The notes: generated by a model not told the origin, from the letters alone. Shown: positions 25,400 to 35,214, counted from the stretch's first letter. The stretch: 64,000 nt of DNA from Sphingomonas sp. TREG-RG-20F-R18-01 (GCF_022662475.1 NZ_JAKNQQ010000001.1:496001-560000); one strand, 5' to 3'. Numbers and translations: made by a program.

Positions 25400-25762
25400 A
25401 TGGCCAAGCTAAAGACGCTGCCTGGTCGACTAAGCTCATTGAGCCCGATGCGCGGCCACTTGCCTGCTCCTCAGCGCAAGCGCGAAGCCGAACGCAAGGT
25501 GTTCTCGCCTTGGCGTGCTTGGTACAACACGACGCGCTGGCGTCGCCTCCGGTGGGCACAACTGGTCAAGGACCGCTTCACCTGCACCCGGTGCGGCAAG
25601 CTCGAAGGCGACACCGCCAAGCTGGTCTGTGATCACAAAACCCCGCACCGCGGCAGCGCAGATCTGTTCTGGGACGAGGGCAACCTGACGACCCTGTGCA
25701 AACCGTGCCACGACAGCGCCAAGCAGCGCGATGAGCAGGCGCAGGGTATGCGCGGGGCCTGA
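25400..25762 (+). CDS. HNH endonuclease
   Basis: 120 aa. TRWRRLRWAQLVKDRFTCTR is followed by CXXC (CTRCGKLEG), CDHKTPHRG with the catalytic His, the Asn (EGNLTTLC) and CKPCH, giving a complete zinc HNH fold. HNH proteins beside terminase are required for cos packaging in HK97-like phages, where they nick together with TerL. First gene of the late region. Confidence 0.9.
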   Translation: MAKLKTLPGRLSSLSPMRGHLPAPQRKREAERKVFSPWRAWYNTTRWRRLRWAQLVKDRFTCTRCGKLEGDTAKLVCDHKTPHRGSADLFWDEGNLTTLCKPCHDSAKQRDEQAQGMRGA

Positions 25763-25935
25763 CACGTCCTGCGGCGCGCTGGCGAGCGTCCTGGGTAGCC
25801 TGATGCTGCACGAGACCGGGGGGGTGGTCCGGACTTCGCGGCGGGGCGCCGCCTTAGACCGGTATGGCTCTCACGCAGAGAAAAAATTCTACTGGAGCGA
25901 TCCGGGGTGCGAACTAGGCCGCGGGAACCGATGCA

Positions 25936-26505
25936 ATGAAGACTTCCCGCCCAACTGTTGACTGGTCGAGAATTGAGCTCGAATACTGCGCCAACGAAGA
26001 TTCCATTCGCGAAATAGCCGATCGCCATGCAATTTCCGACACGGCTATTCGTAAGCGCGCAAAGGCCGAAAAGTGGGTTCGCTTGGTTCGCACCCCGCCA
26101 AGTGCGAACCAGTGCGAACCTGAGCTGACCGCACCCCCTCCCCGGCCTGTTGACCCATCTGAACCGATCGACCCGGTCGCGATCGCGGATGGGGGGCGCG
26201 GCTTGGTGTGGCGTATGCTCGACGAGCTCGATGCCACCACGACACGGCGCGGTGAGCTCGAAGACATGATCATCGCAGCGACCGACGGTGACGACGATAC
26301 TGCCCGGCGGGAATCGATGATGCGCGCGGTCAGCCTGAGCAGCCGAGCCAACAATCTCAAGACGCTCGCACTGGCGTTCAAGACCCTGAACGAAGCATCA
26401 GCGCCGCAGGGTAAGAAGGCCGCGGCGCAGGAGCGAGCCACCCAGATTGGCGGCAGCTCGCGGTTCGGATCGATCGGTCCGCCGAAGCTGAAGGCAGTCC
26501 AGTAG
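25936..26505 (+). CDS. terS: Terminase small subunit
   Basis: 189 aa. The N-terminal HTH ([40 protein letters not shown]) is that of phage small terminases; an acidic middle (about 110-125) and a helical C-terminal part follow. It recognises the packaging site and delivers it to TerL. The 170 bp upstream, after HNH, carry no gene and include a run of seven G; the cos/pac site may be here. Confidence 0.78.
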   Translation: MKTSRPTVDWSRIELEYCANEDSIREIADRHAISDTAIRKRAKAEKWVRLVRTPPSANQCEPELTAPPPRPVDPSEPIDPVAIADGGRGLVWRMLDELDATTTRRGELEDMIIAATDGDDDTARRESMMRAVSLSSRANNLKTLALAFKTLNEASAPQGKKAAAQERATQIGGSSRFGSIGPPKLKAVQ

Positions 26506-26506
26506 C

Positions 26507-28192
26507 GTGGTGACCTGGTCGACTGCGAACCTCGACTGGAAGCGCAATATCCGTGAGCGGCGATCGCTCATCCCGTTCGCTCCGCTGTTCCCGGACTCGG
26601 CTGATGCCAAGATGGCGGTGTTCACGTCGCTGAAGATCGTGGACGTCCCCGGGCGCCCCACGTTCGGCGAGGCATCGGATCAGTGGCTGCTCGACTTCGT
26701 CGCTGCGATCTTCGGTGCCTACGACCCCGAGACCGGGCAGCAGATGATCCGGGAGTTCCTGCTCCTCATATCGAAGAAGAATACGAAGTCGACGCTCGCT
26801 GCCGGCATCATGCTGACCGAGCTCATATGCGGTTGGCGCGAGGAAGACGAGAACCTGATCCTCGCGCCGACGATCGAGGTCGCGGGCAACAGTTCCAAGC
26901 CAGCGTTCGCAATGATACGCGCCGACGACGAGCTTGCCGAGCTCCTGCATATCCAGGAGCACATTCGGCTCATCACGCACCGGGTGACCAAGGCGACCCT
27001 GAAGGTGGTTGCCGCGGACAGCGCCACGGTATCGGGTAAGAAGGCCAGCCGGGTTCTGGTCGACGAGCTTTGGTTGTTCGGCAAGAAGGCGACGGCGGAC
27101 TCGATGCTGCGCGAAGCGACCGGCGGGCAGGTGTCACGGCCGGAGGGATACACCCTCTACCTGACGACACAGTCGGACGAGCCGCCCGCCGGAGTGTTCA
27201 AGGAGAAGCTGGCCTATTTCCGCGACGTCCGCGACGGCATCATCAACGACCCGGAAAGCCTGCCGGTACTCTACGAATTCCCCGACGAGATGGTCAAAAC
27301 GGGCGAGCACCTCGACCCCGCCAACTTCTACGTCACCAACCCGAACCTCGGTCTGTCGGTCAGCCAGAAGTGGCTGGAGAGCGAGTTCCGAAAGGTTGAG
27401 AACGCCGAAGACGGCACCAAGCAGGTGTTCTATGCCAAGCATCTCAATGTCGAGATCGGCGTCGGGCTGCGGCATGATGCCTGGGTTGGCGCTCTCTACT
27501 GGCAGGCGGCGCGCGCAGCCCCTGAAGTCTGGGACGGCTCGCTCGACCAGTTCCTCGAAATCGTCGAGGTGGTGGTTGCCGGCGGCGACGGCGGCGGGCT
27601 CGACGATCTGATGGGGCTAGCGCTGCTCGGGCGGCACAAAGTCACCAAGCAGTGGCTGCTCTGGTGCCGGGCATGGGCGCAGCAGGACGTTTTTGATCGG
27701 CGCAAGGACATCGTGTCCAACCTCAACGACTTCGCGGCCGAGGGGTCCTTGGTCAAATGCCTGACGCCGACGCAGGACCTGATCGAGGTTGCCGACCTGC
27801 TCGAGCGCGTAAAGGACCTGGGGCTGTTCCCGAAAGAGGCCGCCATCGGTCTTGATCCGCAGGGCATCACCTCGCTGGTCGACGAACTGACCGGCCGCGG
27901 CTTCACAATCGAGCAGATCCCGGCGATCAGCCAAGGCTTTCGCCTTTCGGGTGCGGTCTGGGGCACCGAACGCAAGCTGAAGGACGGCACGCTGATCCAC
28001 GCTGGTCAGGCGCTGATGGCCTGGTGCGCGGGCAACGCGAAGGCTGAGCAGCGTGGGAACGCAGTGCTGATCACGAAGCAGGTCGCCGGCAAGGCGAAGA
28101 TCGATCCGCTCATCGCCGCCTTCAATGCGGTGGTGCTCATGTCCCGCAATCCGGAAGCCGCCGGTGCAGGGCCGCAATTCATGTTCATCTGA
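26507..28192 (+). CDS. terL: Terminase large subunit
   Basis: 561 aa from a GTG one base after the terS stop. ATPase: Walker A-type ISKKNTKST (residues 88-96) and Walker B RVLVDELW (Asp187-Glu188), with the QSDEPPAG segment after it. The nuclease half contains the acidic [10 protein letters not shown] (about 361-371), where HK97-type terminases have the first metal-binding Asp. It motors DNA into the prohead and cuts it. Confidence 0.93.
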   Translation: MVTWSTANLDWKRNIRERRSLIPFAPLFPDSADAKMAVFTSLKIVDVPGRPTFGEASDQWLLDFVAAIFGAYDPETGQQMIREFLLLISKKNTKSTLAAGIMLTELICGWREEDENLILAPTIEVAGNSSKPAFAMIRADDELAELLHIQEHIRLITHRVTKATLKVVAADSATVSGKKASRVLVDELWLFGKKATADSMLREATGGQVSRPEGYTLYLTTQSDEPPAGVFKEKLAYFRDVRDGIINDPESLPVLYEFPDEMVKTGEHLDPANFYVTNPNLGLSVSQKWLESEFRKVENAEDGTKQVFYAKHLNVEIGVGLRHDAWVGALYWQAARAAPEVWDGSLDQFLEIVEVVVAGGDGGGLDDLMGLALLGRHKVTKQWLLWCRAWAQQDVFDRRKDIVSNLNDFAAEGSLVKCLTPTQDLIEVADLLERVKDLGLFPKEAAIGLDPQGITSLVDELTGRGFTIEQIPAISQGFRLSGAVWGTERKLKDGTLIHAGQALMAWCAGNAKAEQRGNAVLITKQVAGKAKIDPLIAAFNAVVLMSRNPEAAGAGPQFMFI

Positions 28193-28203
28193 AAGGCACC
28201 CCT

Positions 28204-28827
28204 ATGGACAACAGGGCATACAGCGTCCTTGCGATCAAGGCGGTCAACGAAGACGCCCGCACCATCGAGGGCATTGCGACGACGCCGACCGTCGATCGCG
28301 TCGGCGACATTATTGAGCCGCTGGGGGTGAAGTTCACCAACCCCATGCCGTTCCTGTGGCAGCACAATCACGACCAGCCGGTCGGGACGTGCGAGTTCGG
28401 CCAGCCGACTGCGAACGGTATTCCGTTCAAGGCGAAGATCGCAAAGACCGACGAGCCGGGCATCCTCAAGGACCTCCTCGATCTCGCCTGGCAGTCCATC
28501 AAGCTGGGGCTCGTCCGGGCGACCAGCATCGGCTTCCGCCCGATCGAGTACGCCTACATGGAGGCCGGCGGGATCCGGTTCACCGAGGTGGAGGTGTTCG
28601 AGCTTTCTGCGGTCACCATCCCGGCGAATGCCGACGCCATCATCACCGCCATCAAGTCGATCGATACCTGCCTGCGTCATGCGGCAGGCATCCCCGACCC
28701 CGAAGTCCCTGCCAACCCTGAACCTGCCGCGTCCGGCAAGTCGGTTCGAGTGGTGAAGCTGGTCGAACCCGCCCGCGATCGGGCGAAGCCATTCGTCATC
28801 AAAACCATTCGAAGGAACACGAAGTGA
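28204..28827 (+). CDS. HK97-family prohead protease
   Basis: 207 aa. Catalytic His in FLWQHNHDQPVG (His54) and Ser135 in VFELSAVTIPANADA fit the S78 prohead protease pattern. The C-terminal 50 residues are a basic tail, perhaps the scaffold-binding part. It processes capsid protein during assembly. The stop overlaps the capsid start (GTGA). Confidence 0.92.
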   Translation: MDNRAYSVLAIKAVNEDARTIEGIATTPTVDRVGDIIEPLGVKFTNPMPFLWQHNHDQPVGTCEFGQPTANGIPFKAKIAKTDEPGILKDLLDLAWQSIKLGLVRATSIGFRPIEYAYMEAGGIRFTEVEVFELSAVTIPANADAIITAIKSIDTCLRHAAGIPDPEVPANPEPAASGKSVRVVKLVEPARDRAKPFVIKTIRRNTK

Positions 28828-30218
28828 GCAAATTCGCGGAACAGATCGCGGCTTACGAGGCGAAGCGCGCGTCCAGCGTCGGCGCCATGGAAGCCATCAT
28901 GACCAAGGCGGCAGCCGACGGTGCAACCCTCGATGCCGCGCAGTCGGAAGAGTATGACGGCCACGCGGCGGACATCGAGTCGATTGACAAGCACCTCGAT
29001 CGGCTGCGCGTGGCCGAGCGCACCATGGCGAAGTCGGCGCGTCCGATCGAGGACGTCCGGGATCCGAACGCGGCTTCCGAGCAGCGTGGCGGATCGATCA
29101 TCGTCAAGGCGCAGCCGAAGCTCGCCCCCGGCATCGCCTTCGCACGTTATGCCAAGGCACGCGCCGTCTCGCGCCTCGATTCGGAGCCGGTGCTGGTCGT
29201 TGCCGAGCGTATGTACGGCGCCGACAGCGACGTGGTCGGCACCGTCAAGGCAGCCGTTGCAGCGGGTTCCAACCAGCCCGGCAGCTGGGCCGCCGCCCTG
29301 CACAGCCCGGAAGGTGCGGCGTTCGTCGACTTCGCCGAGTTCCTCCGTCCGGCGACGATCCTCGGCAAGTTCGGTACCGGTGACATTCCGGCACTGCGCA
29401 AGATCGGCTTCGACGAGCCCGTCATCCTGCAGACCGGCGGGGGCCAGGGCTACTGGGTCGGCGAAGGCAAGCCCAAGCCGCTGACGTCGTTTGACTTCAA
29501 GCGCGACGTACTCGGCCGCTTGAAGGTCGCGAACATCGCCGTTCTCACCGAAGAGAACGTCCGCAGTTCGAACCCGAGTTCGGAGGCGATCGTCCGCGAC
29601 GCGCTGAAGGCCGCGCTGGTCGAGACGCAGGATCTGGCGTTCATCGATCCGACCAATGCAGGCGTGGACACGGTTCGTCCGGCCTCGGTGACGAACGGTG
29701 CGTCGGCCCATGTCTCGGCTGGTCGTGACGCAGATGCGGTTCGCGCGGATGCGCGCGCAGTCATGGCTGCGTTCATTGCGGCATCGAACTCCCTCACCAC
29801 CGGCGTCTGGATCATGTCGGCAACCAACGCGCTTGGCCTGTCGATGATGAGCAATGCGCTCGGGCAGAAGGAATTCCCGGGCATGACGATGCTGGGCGGC
29901 ACGTTCGAAGGCCTTCCGGTCATCGTTTCGGAATATGCCGGGTCGACGGTCGCGCTGGTCAACGCCTTGGACATCTATGAGGCTGACGAGGGCGACATCG
30001 CCGTCGACATGAGCCGCGAGGCATCGCTGGAAATGAAGAACAGCGACTTCGCCCAGGATGGCCTCACCGGTGCCGGCACGCAGCTGGTCTCGCTGTGGCA
30101 GAACAACCTGGTCGGCCTGCGCGCCGAGCGCACCATCAACTGGCGCCGTCGCCGCGCGACTGCAGTCGCGTACCTGACGGCCGTCCGCTGGGGCGAGCCT
30201 GCGGCTCCCGGGGCCTAA
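28824..30218 (+). CDS. HK97-type major capsid protein
   Basis: 464 aa from a GTG. The first about 95 residues form a helical delta/scaffold domain (IAAYEAKRASSVGAMEAIMT; DIESIDKHLDRLRVAERTMA), removed by the protease. The shell domain follows, with ILGKFGTGDIPALRKIGFDE, GYWVGEGKPKPLTSFDFKRD and AVLTEENVRSSNPSSEAIVR. The cleavage point is not visible by motif. A strong terminator follows. Confidence 0.93.
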   Translation: MSKFAEQIAAYEAKRASSVGAMEAIMTKAAADGATLDAAQSEEYDGHAADIESIDKHLDRLRVAERTMAKSARPIEDVRDPNAASEQRGGSIIVKAQPKLAPGIAFARYAKARAVSRLDSEPVLVVAERMYGADSDVVGTVKAAVAAGSNQPGSWAAALHSPEGAAFVDFAEFLRPATILGKFGTGDIPALRKIGFDEPVILQTGGGQGYWVGEGKPKPLTSFDFKRDVLGRLKVANIAVLTEENVRSSNPSSEAIVRDALKAALVETQDLAFIDPTNAGVDTVRPASVTNGASAHVSAGRDADAVRADARAVMAAFIAASNSLTTGVWIMSATNALGLSMMSNALGQKEFPGMTMLGGTFEGLPVIVSEYAGSTVALVNALDIYEADEGDIAVDMSREASLEMKNSDFAQDGLTGAGTQLVSLWQNNLVGLRAERTINWRRRRATAVAYLTAVRWGEPAAPGA

Positions 30219-30234
30219 GCGCACCGTGAACTGG

Positions 30235-30262
30235 ATCGGCGGGCGGCTTTCCGCCCGCCGAT
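30235..30262 (+). terminator. Strong hairpin after the capsid gene
   Basis: ATCGGCGGGCGG (30235-30246) pairs perfectly with CCGCCCGCCGAT (30251-30262) around a CTTT loop, followed by TTT. It would limit transcription into the portal and tail genes, so capsid message is made in excess. Confidence 0.8.
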
Positions 30263-30281
30263 TTACCGAAAGGAAAGCATT

Positions 30282-30557
30282 ATGCCCGACCTCATCGCAA
30301 CTCGCAGTTTGCGGTACGCCACGCGCGCGCTGACCGCGGGCGACCCTTTCCAAGCCAGCAACAAGGATGCCCGCATCCTCGTCGCGATCAAGAAAGCGCG
30401 CCCCGCCTCTGTCGAAGAGGCAGCGCAGTCGGAGGCGTCGGCCGACGCCGAACATCAGGCGCTGCGCGACGAAGCGACGAAGCTCGGCATCATGGTCGGC
30501 CCTCGTTGGGGTGAGAAGCGCCTCAAGGACGAGATCGCCAAGGCATCGCGCGCGTAA
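30282..30557 (+). CDS. Small head-region protein
   Basis: 91 aa. Starts MPDLIATRSLRYATRALTAG; a C-terminal LRDEATKLGIMVGPRWGEKR, then LKDEI segment looks like a HeH/LEM-like helix pair. GAAAGGAAAG ribosome site. It sits between capsid and portal; perhaps a head-stabilising or DNA-binding accessory. The stop overlaps the portal start. Confidence 0.6.
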   Translation: MPDLIATRSLRYATRALTAGDPFQASNKDARILVAIKKARPASVEEAAQSEASADAEHQALRDEATKLGIMVGPRWGEKRLKDEIAKASRA

Positions 30558-31993
30558 TGCGGCTGTTCGGGCTCAACATTGGCAGGTCAAACCCTTCCGC
30601 CGAGCCCGCATTGTCTGCGCTGGTGGAAGGTGGCTTGCCGATCCTCACCGAGCGGTCCGCGCGGACCGTAACGGCGCCGTCGGGGCCATGGATGCCGATC
30701 GTTCGGGAGAGCTACGGCGGTGCCTGGCAGCAGAACGTCGAGGTCAATCAGACCGCCGTTCTCGCCTACCACGCCGTGTTCGCGTGCATGACGCTGATCG
30801 CGTCGGACATTTCCAAGCTGCGCGTCAAGCTGGTCGCGCAGGACGACCACGGTATCTGGTCGGAGACGACGAAGACCGCCTACTCGCCAGTGCTGCGCAA
30901 GCCGAACCCGTTTCAAACCCGGATCCAGTTCTGGGAGACGTATTTCCTCTCCAAGCTGTCGCGCGGAAACACCTACGTGCTGAAGCGGCGCGATGGGCGT
31001 GGTCTCGTGACCGGGCTTTACGTCCTCGATCCCGGCCGCGTGCAACCACTGATCGCGGACGACGGTAGCATCTTCTACGATCTCCAGTGCGACAACATTT
31101 CAGGGATCACGGGGGGCGTCGTCGTTCCCGCGCGTGAGATCATCCACGATCGCTGGAACTGCCTGTTCCACCCGCTGATCGGGATATCTCCCCTCTACGC
31201 CAACGGTTTGGCGGCAACGCAAGGCCTGAACATCCAGGGCAACTCCGCCAACCTGTTCGGCAACCAGTCGCGCCCGGGCGGAATCCTGGTTGCGCCGGGT
31301 GCGATCGACGCAGGCTCGGCGCAGGAACTGAAGGACAACTGGCACCAGAATTACGGCGGCAAGAATGCCGGCAAGGTCGCGGTCCTCGGAAGCGGCATGA
31401 AGTACGAGACGGTCGCGATCACCCCGGACGACGCCCAGCTGATCGAGCAGCTAAAGTGGACAGCCGAGGTCGTGTGCTCGACCTTCCATGTCCCGCCGTA
31501 CAAGCTCGGCATCGGCAATCTGCCGACCAGCAGCAACGTCGAGAGTTTGAACCTCGAATATTACACCCAGGCGCTGCAATCGCTGATCGAGGCCGCCGAG
31601 CTTTGCCTCGATGAAGGGCTCGGCATTGGCGAGGGGTTCGCGCTTGGCACCGAGTTCGACCTCGACGGGCTTCTGCGGATGGACACCAAGGCTCTGATCG
31701 AGGCCGAAGCGATCGGAACCAAGGCTGGCATCAAGAAGATCAACGAAGCCCGTCGCCGCCTGGATCTCGGGCCGGTGGAAGGTGGCGACACGCCGTACCT
31801 CCAACAGCAGAATTACAGCCTCGAGGCGTTGGCGAAGCGCGACGCCAGCGACGATCCGTTCGCCAGCAGCGGATCCACTACCAGTGCGACTTCGCCGGCC
31901 GCACCAGCCAACGGCAATCCGGCTGCGGAGCAGCAGGCGCGCGCGACGATCGCGCTGTTCGAGAAAGAGTTCCGGGAGGCGCTGAATGCTTGA
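30557..31993 (+). CDS. HK97-type portal protein
   Basis: 478 aa. VFACMTLIASDISKLRVKLV, PNPFQTRIQFWETYFLSKLS, RGNTYVLKRRDGRG, LYVLDPGRVQPL, WNCLFHPLIGISPLYANGLA and TFHVPPYKLGIGNLPTSSNV follow the phage portal pattern in order. Forms the dodecameric ring through which DNA passes. It lies downstream of protease and capsid instead of before them, unlike HK97. Overlaps the next gene by 8 bp. Confidence 0.93.
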   Translation: MRLFGLNIGRSNPSAEPALSALVEGGLPILTERSARTVTAPSGPWMPIVRESYGGAWQQNVEVNQTAVLAYHAVFACMTLIASDISKLRVKLVAQDDHGIWSETTKTAYSPVLRKPNPFQTRIQFWETYFLSKLSRGNTYVLKRRDGRGLVTGLYVLDPGRVQPLIADDGSIFYDLQCDNISGITGGVVVPAREIIHDRWNCLFHPLIGISPLYANGLAATQGLNIQGNSANLFGNQSRPGGILVAPGAIDAGSAQELKDNWHQNYGGKNAGKVAVLGSGMKYETVAITPDDAQLIEQLKWTAEVVCSTFHVPPYKLGIGNLPTSSNVESLNLEYYTQALQSLIEAAELCLDEGLGIGEGFALGTEFDLDGLLRMDTKALIEAEAIGTKAGIKKINEARRRLDLGPVEGGDTPYLQQQNYSLEALAKRDASDDPFASSGSTTSATSPAAPANGNPAAEQQARATIALFEKEFREALNA

Positions 31994-33257
31994 CGTGAGG
32001 GCGCTAGCCCAAGCCACGGCGGCGGTTGTTCGCGAGCTTGTCCCCGCCATGCTGGAAAAGGCAACCGCACCGCTGCTCGAGCGCATCGCACAGCTCGAAG
32101 CCCGTAAGCCGGAACCGGGCAAAGACGGCAAGGACGTCGACATCGACGAACTGGCTTCGATGATCAATCGCGCGGTCGCCGCGATCGAGATACCAGCCCC
32201 CCAGCCCGGCAACGATGGCAAGGACGTCGACATGGACGAGGTGCGCTCGCTCATCCTCGCTGCCGTCGCCGATCTGCCACCTGCGCAGCCTGGGAAAGAT
32301 GCTGACCCCGAGTTGGTTCGATCGCTCGTCGCGGAAGCAGTCGACGCGATCGTCGTCCCGGAGGCTAAGCCCGGGAACGACGGCAAGGACGTCGACATGG
32401 ACGAGGTGCGCTCGTTGATCGTCGCCGCGGTGGCGGATCTGCCCCCTGCCCAGCCGGGAAAAGACGCGGATCCGGCGCTCGTCCGGTCACTGGTCGCCGA
32501 AGCCGTCGCTGCGATCGAGATCCCGGCGGCCAAGGACGGCAAGGACGTCGACGTCGAACAGGTCTGCGCGCTTGTACAATCCGCGGTCGATGCGCTGCCA
32601 CCCGCGCAGCCCGGCCGTGATGCCGACCCCGAGCTCGTTCGGTCCGCCGTTGCTGCTGCGATCGCGGCGATCGAACTTCCCCAGCCGCGTGACGGCAAGA
32701 ACGTTGACCCGGCAGTGGTCAGGGCGCTCGTCGACGAAGCGGTTGCGGCCTTGCCGCCCCCTGCCCCGGGCAAGAGCATCACGGTTGACGAAGTGGCCCC
32801 GCTAATCCGCGAGGAGGTCGCCAAATCAGTGGCGGCGATCCCGCGTGCCAAGGATGGCGTGGGCGCGGCCGGCGCGGTGATCGACCGCAGCGGATCGCTC
32901 GTGCTGACGCTCAGCGACGGCAAGATGGTCGACCTCGGCCGGGTCGACGGCAAGGACGGCCTCGATGGGACCGGCCCTGAGGACATGACGGTCGAGCTGA
33001 TGCCCGACGGTCGCACTGTGAAGTTCGTCTTCGCCAAGGGCGAAAAGGAATATGCCTTCCAAGTGCCCTTCCCGGTCGTGCTCGATCGCGGCGTGTTCAA
33101 GGAGGGCACCGCGTATGAGCATGGCGACGCGGTCACGTTCGGCGGCTCGCTGTGGATCGCGCAACGCGCGACTGGCGAGAAGCCAGAGGGCACGAACACC
33201 GGCTGGCGCCTGGCGGTCAAGAAGGGTCGCGACGGCCGCGACCTGAGCCGGGAGTAG
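31986..33257 (+). CDS. Collagen-like repeat protein with binding-domain C-terminus
   Basis: 423 aa. After an N-terminal helix (1-40), modules of about 55 aa repeat: PGNDGKDVDMDEVRSLI, then VAAVADLPPAQPGKDADPE. Two adjacent copies start at 32205 and 32370 (165-nt period) and degenerate copies extend to about residue 265. The last about 80 residues (VLDRGVFKEGTAYEHGDAVT, then FGGSLWIAQRATGEKPEGTN) form the small carbohydrate-binding-like domain seen in tail fibres. Acidic rod with a lectin-like tip, in the portal-connector interval. Probable head decoration or portal-associated fibre. Confidence 0.7.
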   Translation: MLDVRALAQATAAVVRELVPAMLEKATAPLLERIAQLEARKPEPGKDGKDVDIDELASMINRAVAAIEIPAPQPGNDGKDVDMDEVRSLILAAVADLPPAQPGKDADPELVRSLVAEAVDAIVVPEAKPGNDGKDVDMDEVRSLIVAAVADLPPAQPGKDADPALVRSLVAEAVAAIEIPAAKDGKDVDVEQVCALVQSAVDALPPAQPGRDADPELVRSAVAAAIAAIELPQPRDGKNVDPAVVRALVDEAVAALPPPAPGKSITVDEVAPLIREEVAKSVAAIPRAKDGVGAAGAVIDRSGSLVLTLSDGKMVDLGRVDGKDGLDGTGPEDMTVELMPDGRTVKFVFAKGEKEYAFQVPFPVVLDRGVFKEGTAYEHGDAVTFGGSLWIAQRATGEKPEGTNTGWRLAVKKGRDGRDLSRE

Positions 33258-33263
33258 CTCGCC

Positions 33264-33629
33264 GTGCTGACCGTAGATCAGAAGCGGATCATCCTCGGGG
33301 AGAACGCAACGACGAGCGATGCTGACGTGCAACTCGCCTATGATCTGTACCGGGAGTCGCTCCGCAATCATGTCGGTGCGGACGCCGGCCCGGACGTCTA
33401 TGACACCCTCGACCGGCTGGCCGCGGCAGCGCAGCGGGCGGTGCGCAACGAAGTGGGCTGGGATGTTCCGGCCGGAGATCTCGACCGGCCGGTAATCGAT
33501 ACTGCGGCGAGCCTGTTGGTAGGGCTGTGGTTCGCCAATCGCGAAGCCGTGGCGGTTGGGACGCAAAAGGCCGAGTTGCCGCTTTCCGTCACCTGGCTGC
33601 TTATGCCGATCAAGAAGTGGGTCTGCTGA
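33264..33629 (+). CDS. Head-tail connector protein (gp6-like)
   Basis: 121 aa. VDQKRIILGENATTSDADVQ, then LAYDLYRESLRNHV, ends ASLLVGLWFANREAVAVGTQ, the helical pattern of the first head-completion/adaptor protein (HK97 gp6 type). GTG start. It builds the ring under the portal. The stop overlaps the next start. Confidence 0.65.
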   Translation: MLTVDQKRIILGENATTSDADVQLAYDLYRESLRNHVGADAGPDVYDTLDRLAAAAQRAVRNEVGWDVPAGDLDRPVIDTAASLLVGLWFANREAVAVGTQKAELPLSVTWLLMPIKKWVC

Positions 33630-34018
33630 TGGCGTTGGCTGCGGGCTCCCTTAATCGTCGCGTTCGGATCGAGAAGCCTGTCGCCGACAGTTCGTTCGAC
33701 GGTGCTGGATCGGGATCCTGGCAGCAGGTTACCGAGACCCGCGCGAGCGTTCAGGATATGCTGCTGAGCCGGTCGGAGAAACTGGCGGATGGCCTTAACA
33801 TTGCCACGCGGCCATCTCGCGTTCGGATCCGTTACCGGGAAGATATCAGCGCGAGCATGCGCGTCCTGGTGGGCCGATATCTGAGAGATGACTCCGGCGT
33901 GCTCTACTGGCAGACGACCCGGGTCGCACAGATCACGACGGTGCCCGCGGAGATCGGCAACCGTGACGGGCTCGAGTTCATGGTTGAGGATTACTCGACC
34001 GCGGGCAACCCGGCGTAA
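33629..34018 (+). CDS. Phage head-closure (stopper) protein
   Basis: 129 aa. MALAAGSLNRRVRIEKPVAD, then SGSWQQVTETRASVQDM followed by RVRIRYREDI is the SPP1 gp16 / HK97 gp7 head-tail adaptor pattern: a small beta barrel that plugs the connector. TGATG overlap with the previous gene decides the start. Confidence 0.78.
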   Translation: MALAAGSLNRRVRIEKPVADSSFDGAGSGSWQQVTETRASVQDMLLSRSEKLADGLNIATRPSRVRIRYREDISASMRVLVGRYLRDDSGVLYWQTTRVAQITTVPAEIGNRDGLEFMVEDYSTAGNPA

Positions 34019-34554
34019 TGGCGACGGTCAGGGGCAGCGGCGATGTCAGGCGCTTCCTTGCTCAGATCCCAGTCGACCTCGAATCCAAGGTGCTGCGCGG
34101 CGCGGCGCGAGCGGCGGCGAATGTAATCGCTGACGAAGCGCGCGACCGGTCTCTTTCTCACGTCGTGACGGACTCAATCGTCACCAAAGTCCGGGCGACC
34201 CCGGGTCAGATCAAATCGACCGTATCCGTCAAACCAGGTTGGGCACGCTCGTTGGCGATTTGGCAGGAATACGGGACCGACCCGCATTTCATCTCGGTAG
34301 ACGATAGCCAGCGCGAAGGCCGCAGCACCAGGCGGATCAACGATCTGAACAAGGAAGGCGCGTCGCTCGTCATCGGCGGGCAATTCGTTGGGACGACGGT
34401 GCACCATCCGGGCGCCAAAGCGCACCCCTTCATGCGGCCGGCGTTGGACCTTCGGGAAGCCGAAGCGATCGTAGCGGCGCAGAGCTACATCAACGCTCGC
34501 GTCTCGCGGGCGGGTATCACCGGATCGGCCGAACCTGAGGAGAGCGACGCATGA
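34018..34554 (+). CDS. HK97 gp10-family tail component
   Basis: 178 aa. DLESKVLRGAARAAANVIAD, then EARDR at the start, IWQEYGTDPHFISVDDS in the middle and HPGAKAHPFMRPALDLREAE near the end are the gp10 family signature. Neck or tail-completion protein. Overlaps both neighbours. Confidence 0.85.
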   Translation: MATVRGSGDVRRFLAQIPVDLESKVLRGAARAAANVIADEARDRSLSHVVTDSIVTKVRATPGQIKSTVSVKPGWARSLAIWQEYGTDPHFISVDDSQREGRSTRRINDLNKEGASLVIGGQFVGTTVHHPGAKAHPFMRPALDLREAEAIVAAQSYINARVSRAGITGSAEPEESDA

Positions 34555-34811
34555 TGGACCAGCTCATCCCGGCAGTCTTGTCGATCGAGGAAGGTGAGCC
34601 TGGCTTTCGGCCTGACTGGCAAGACATCGCTTTCAATCTGAACATCTTCGTTGACGGCGTCGAGCAGCGCAACGTCGTCAGTTACAGCTGCAACGCCGGG
34701 CTGCTGAAGCGTCTTCAGGTCAGTGAGGATGGGCGTTTCATAGTGGAAGGCGACCAAGTGGTGCTCGAGACCATCCACGGCACTGTCGAAGTGCTCCGCA
34801 AGCTAAAATGA
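34551..34811 (+). CDS. Small tail-region protein
   Basis: 86 aa. PDWQDIAFNLNIFVDGVEQR and VEGDQVVLETIHGTVEVLRK suggest a beta-sandwich. Not recognised. Wedged between gp10-like and tail-completion genes by overlaps, so probably a neck component. Confidence 0.55.
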   Translation: MMDQLIPAVLSIEEGEPGFRPDWQDIAFNLNIFVDGVEQRNVVSYSCNAGLLKRLQVSEDGRFIVEGDQVVLETIHGTVEVLRKLK

Positions 34812-35203
34812 CCGGGGTCGATATCATCGGTGCGCTGCTCGGGGACAGCGGCGAGATCAACTCGCTGGTCGCTACGATAAAGGCGGGATCTCTGCCGGAC
34901 GGAACACCCCTGCCCGCGCTTCTGGTCAGGCTGGTCAGTTCGGTAGAGCGGCAACCGCTCGTCCGCGGTGGTGCAGTGCGAATGACCGATCGCGTCTCGG
35001 TCGCGGTCCGCGCGAACAGTTACCGTGAACAGGTCGCGATCATAAAAGCGGTCCGCAACGTCTGCGCTGGCCAGCTTGGCGCGATTGCGAGCGCAACCGA
35101 AGTCGCCGTGCTCAGCGCTGGCACCGGCCCCGACGTCGGCGGACCGGCCAATAGCTTCGAGCAGACGCAGGATTTCAAAGTCGGCTTTAACGCCCTCACC
35201 TGA
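34808..35203 (+). CDS. Tail completion/terminator protein (DUF3168-like)
   Basis: 131 aa. GSLPDGTPLPALLVRLVSSV, then RMTDRVSVAVRANSYREQVA, with one fold of the tail-terminator class. It caps the tail tube at the neck. Assigned by pattern and by its place before the tube gene. Confidence 0.65.
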   Translation: MTGVDIIGALLGDSGEINSLVATIKAGSLPDGTPLPALLVRLVSSVERQPLVRGGAVRMTDRVSVAVRANSYREQVAIIKAVRNVCAGQLGAIASATEVAVLSAGTGPDVGGPANSFEQTQDFKVGFNALT

Positions 35204-35214
35204 CGGAGATTCCC

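Noticed and set aside
28677..30455. 592-aa minus-strand frame over the capsid gene
   Set aside because: Shadow of the major capsid protein and in conflict with the strong terminator position.
32205..32534. Tandem DNA repeats as a separate element
   Set aside because: They are in frame with a 55-aa protein module and explained by the collagen-like protein.
31451..33220. 589-aa minus-strand frame rich in Ser/Thr/Ala
   Set aside because: Mirror of the portal and collagen-like genes; its repeats merely reflect the GKDGKD repeats on the plus strand.
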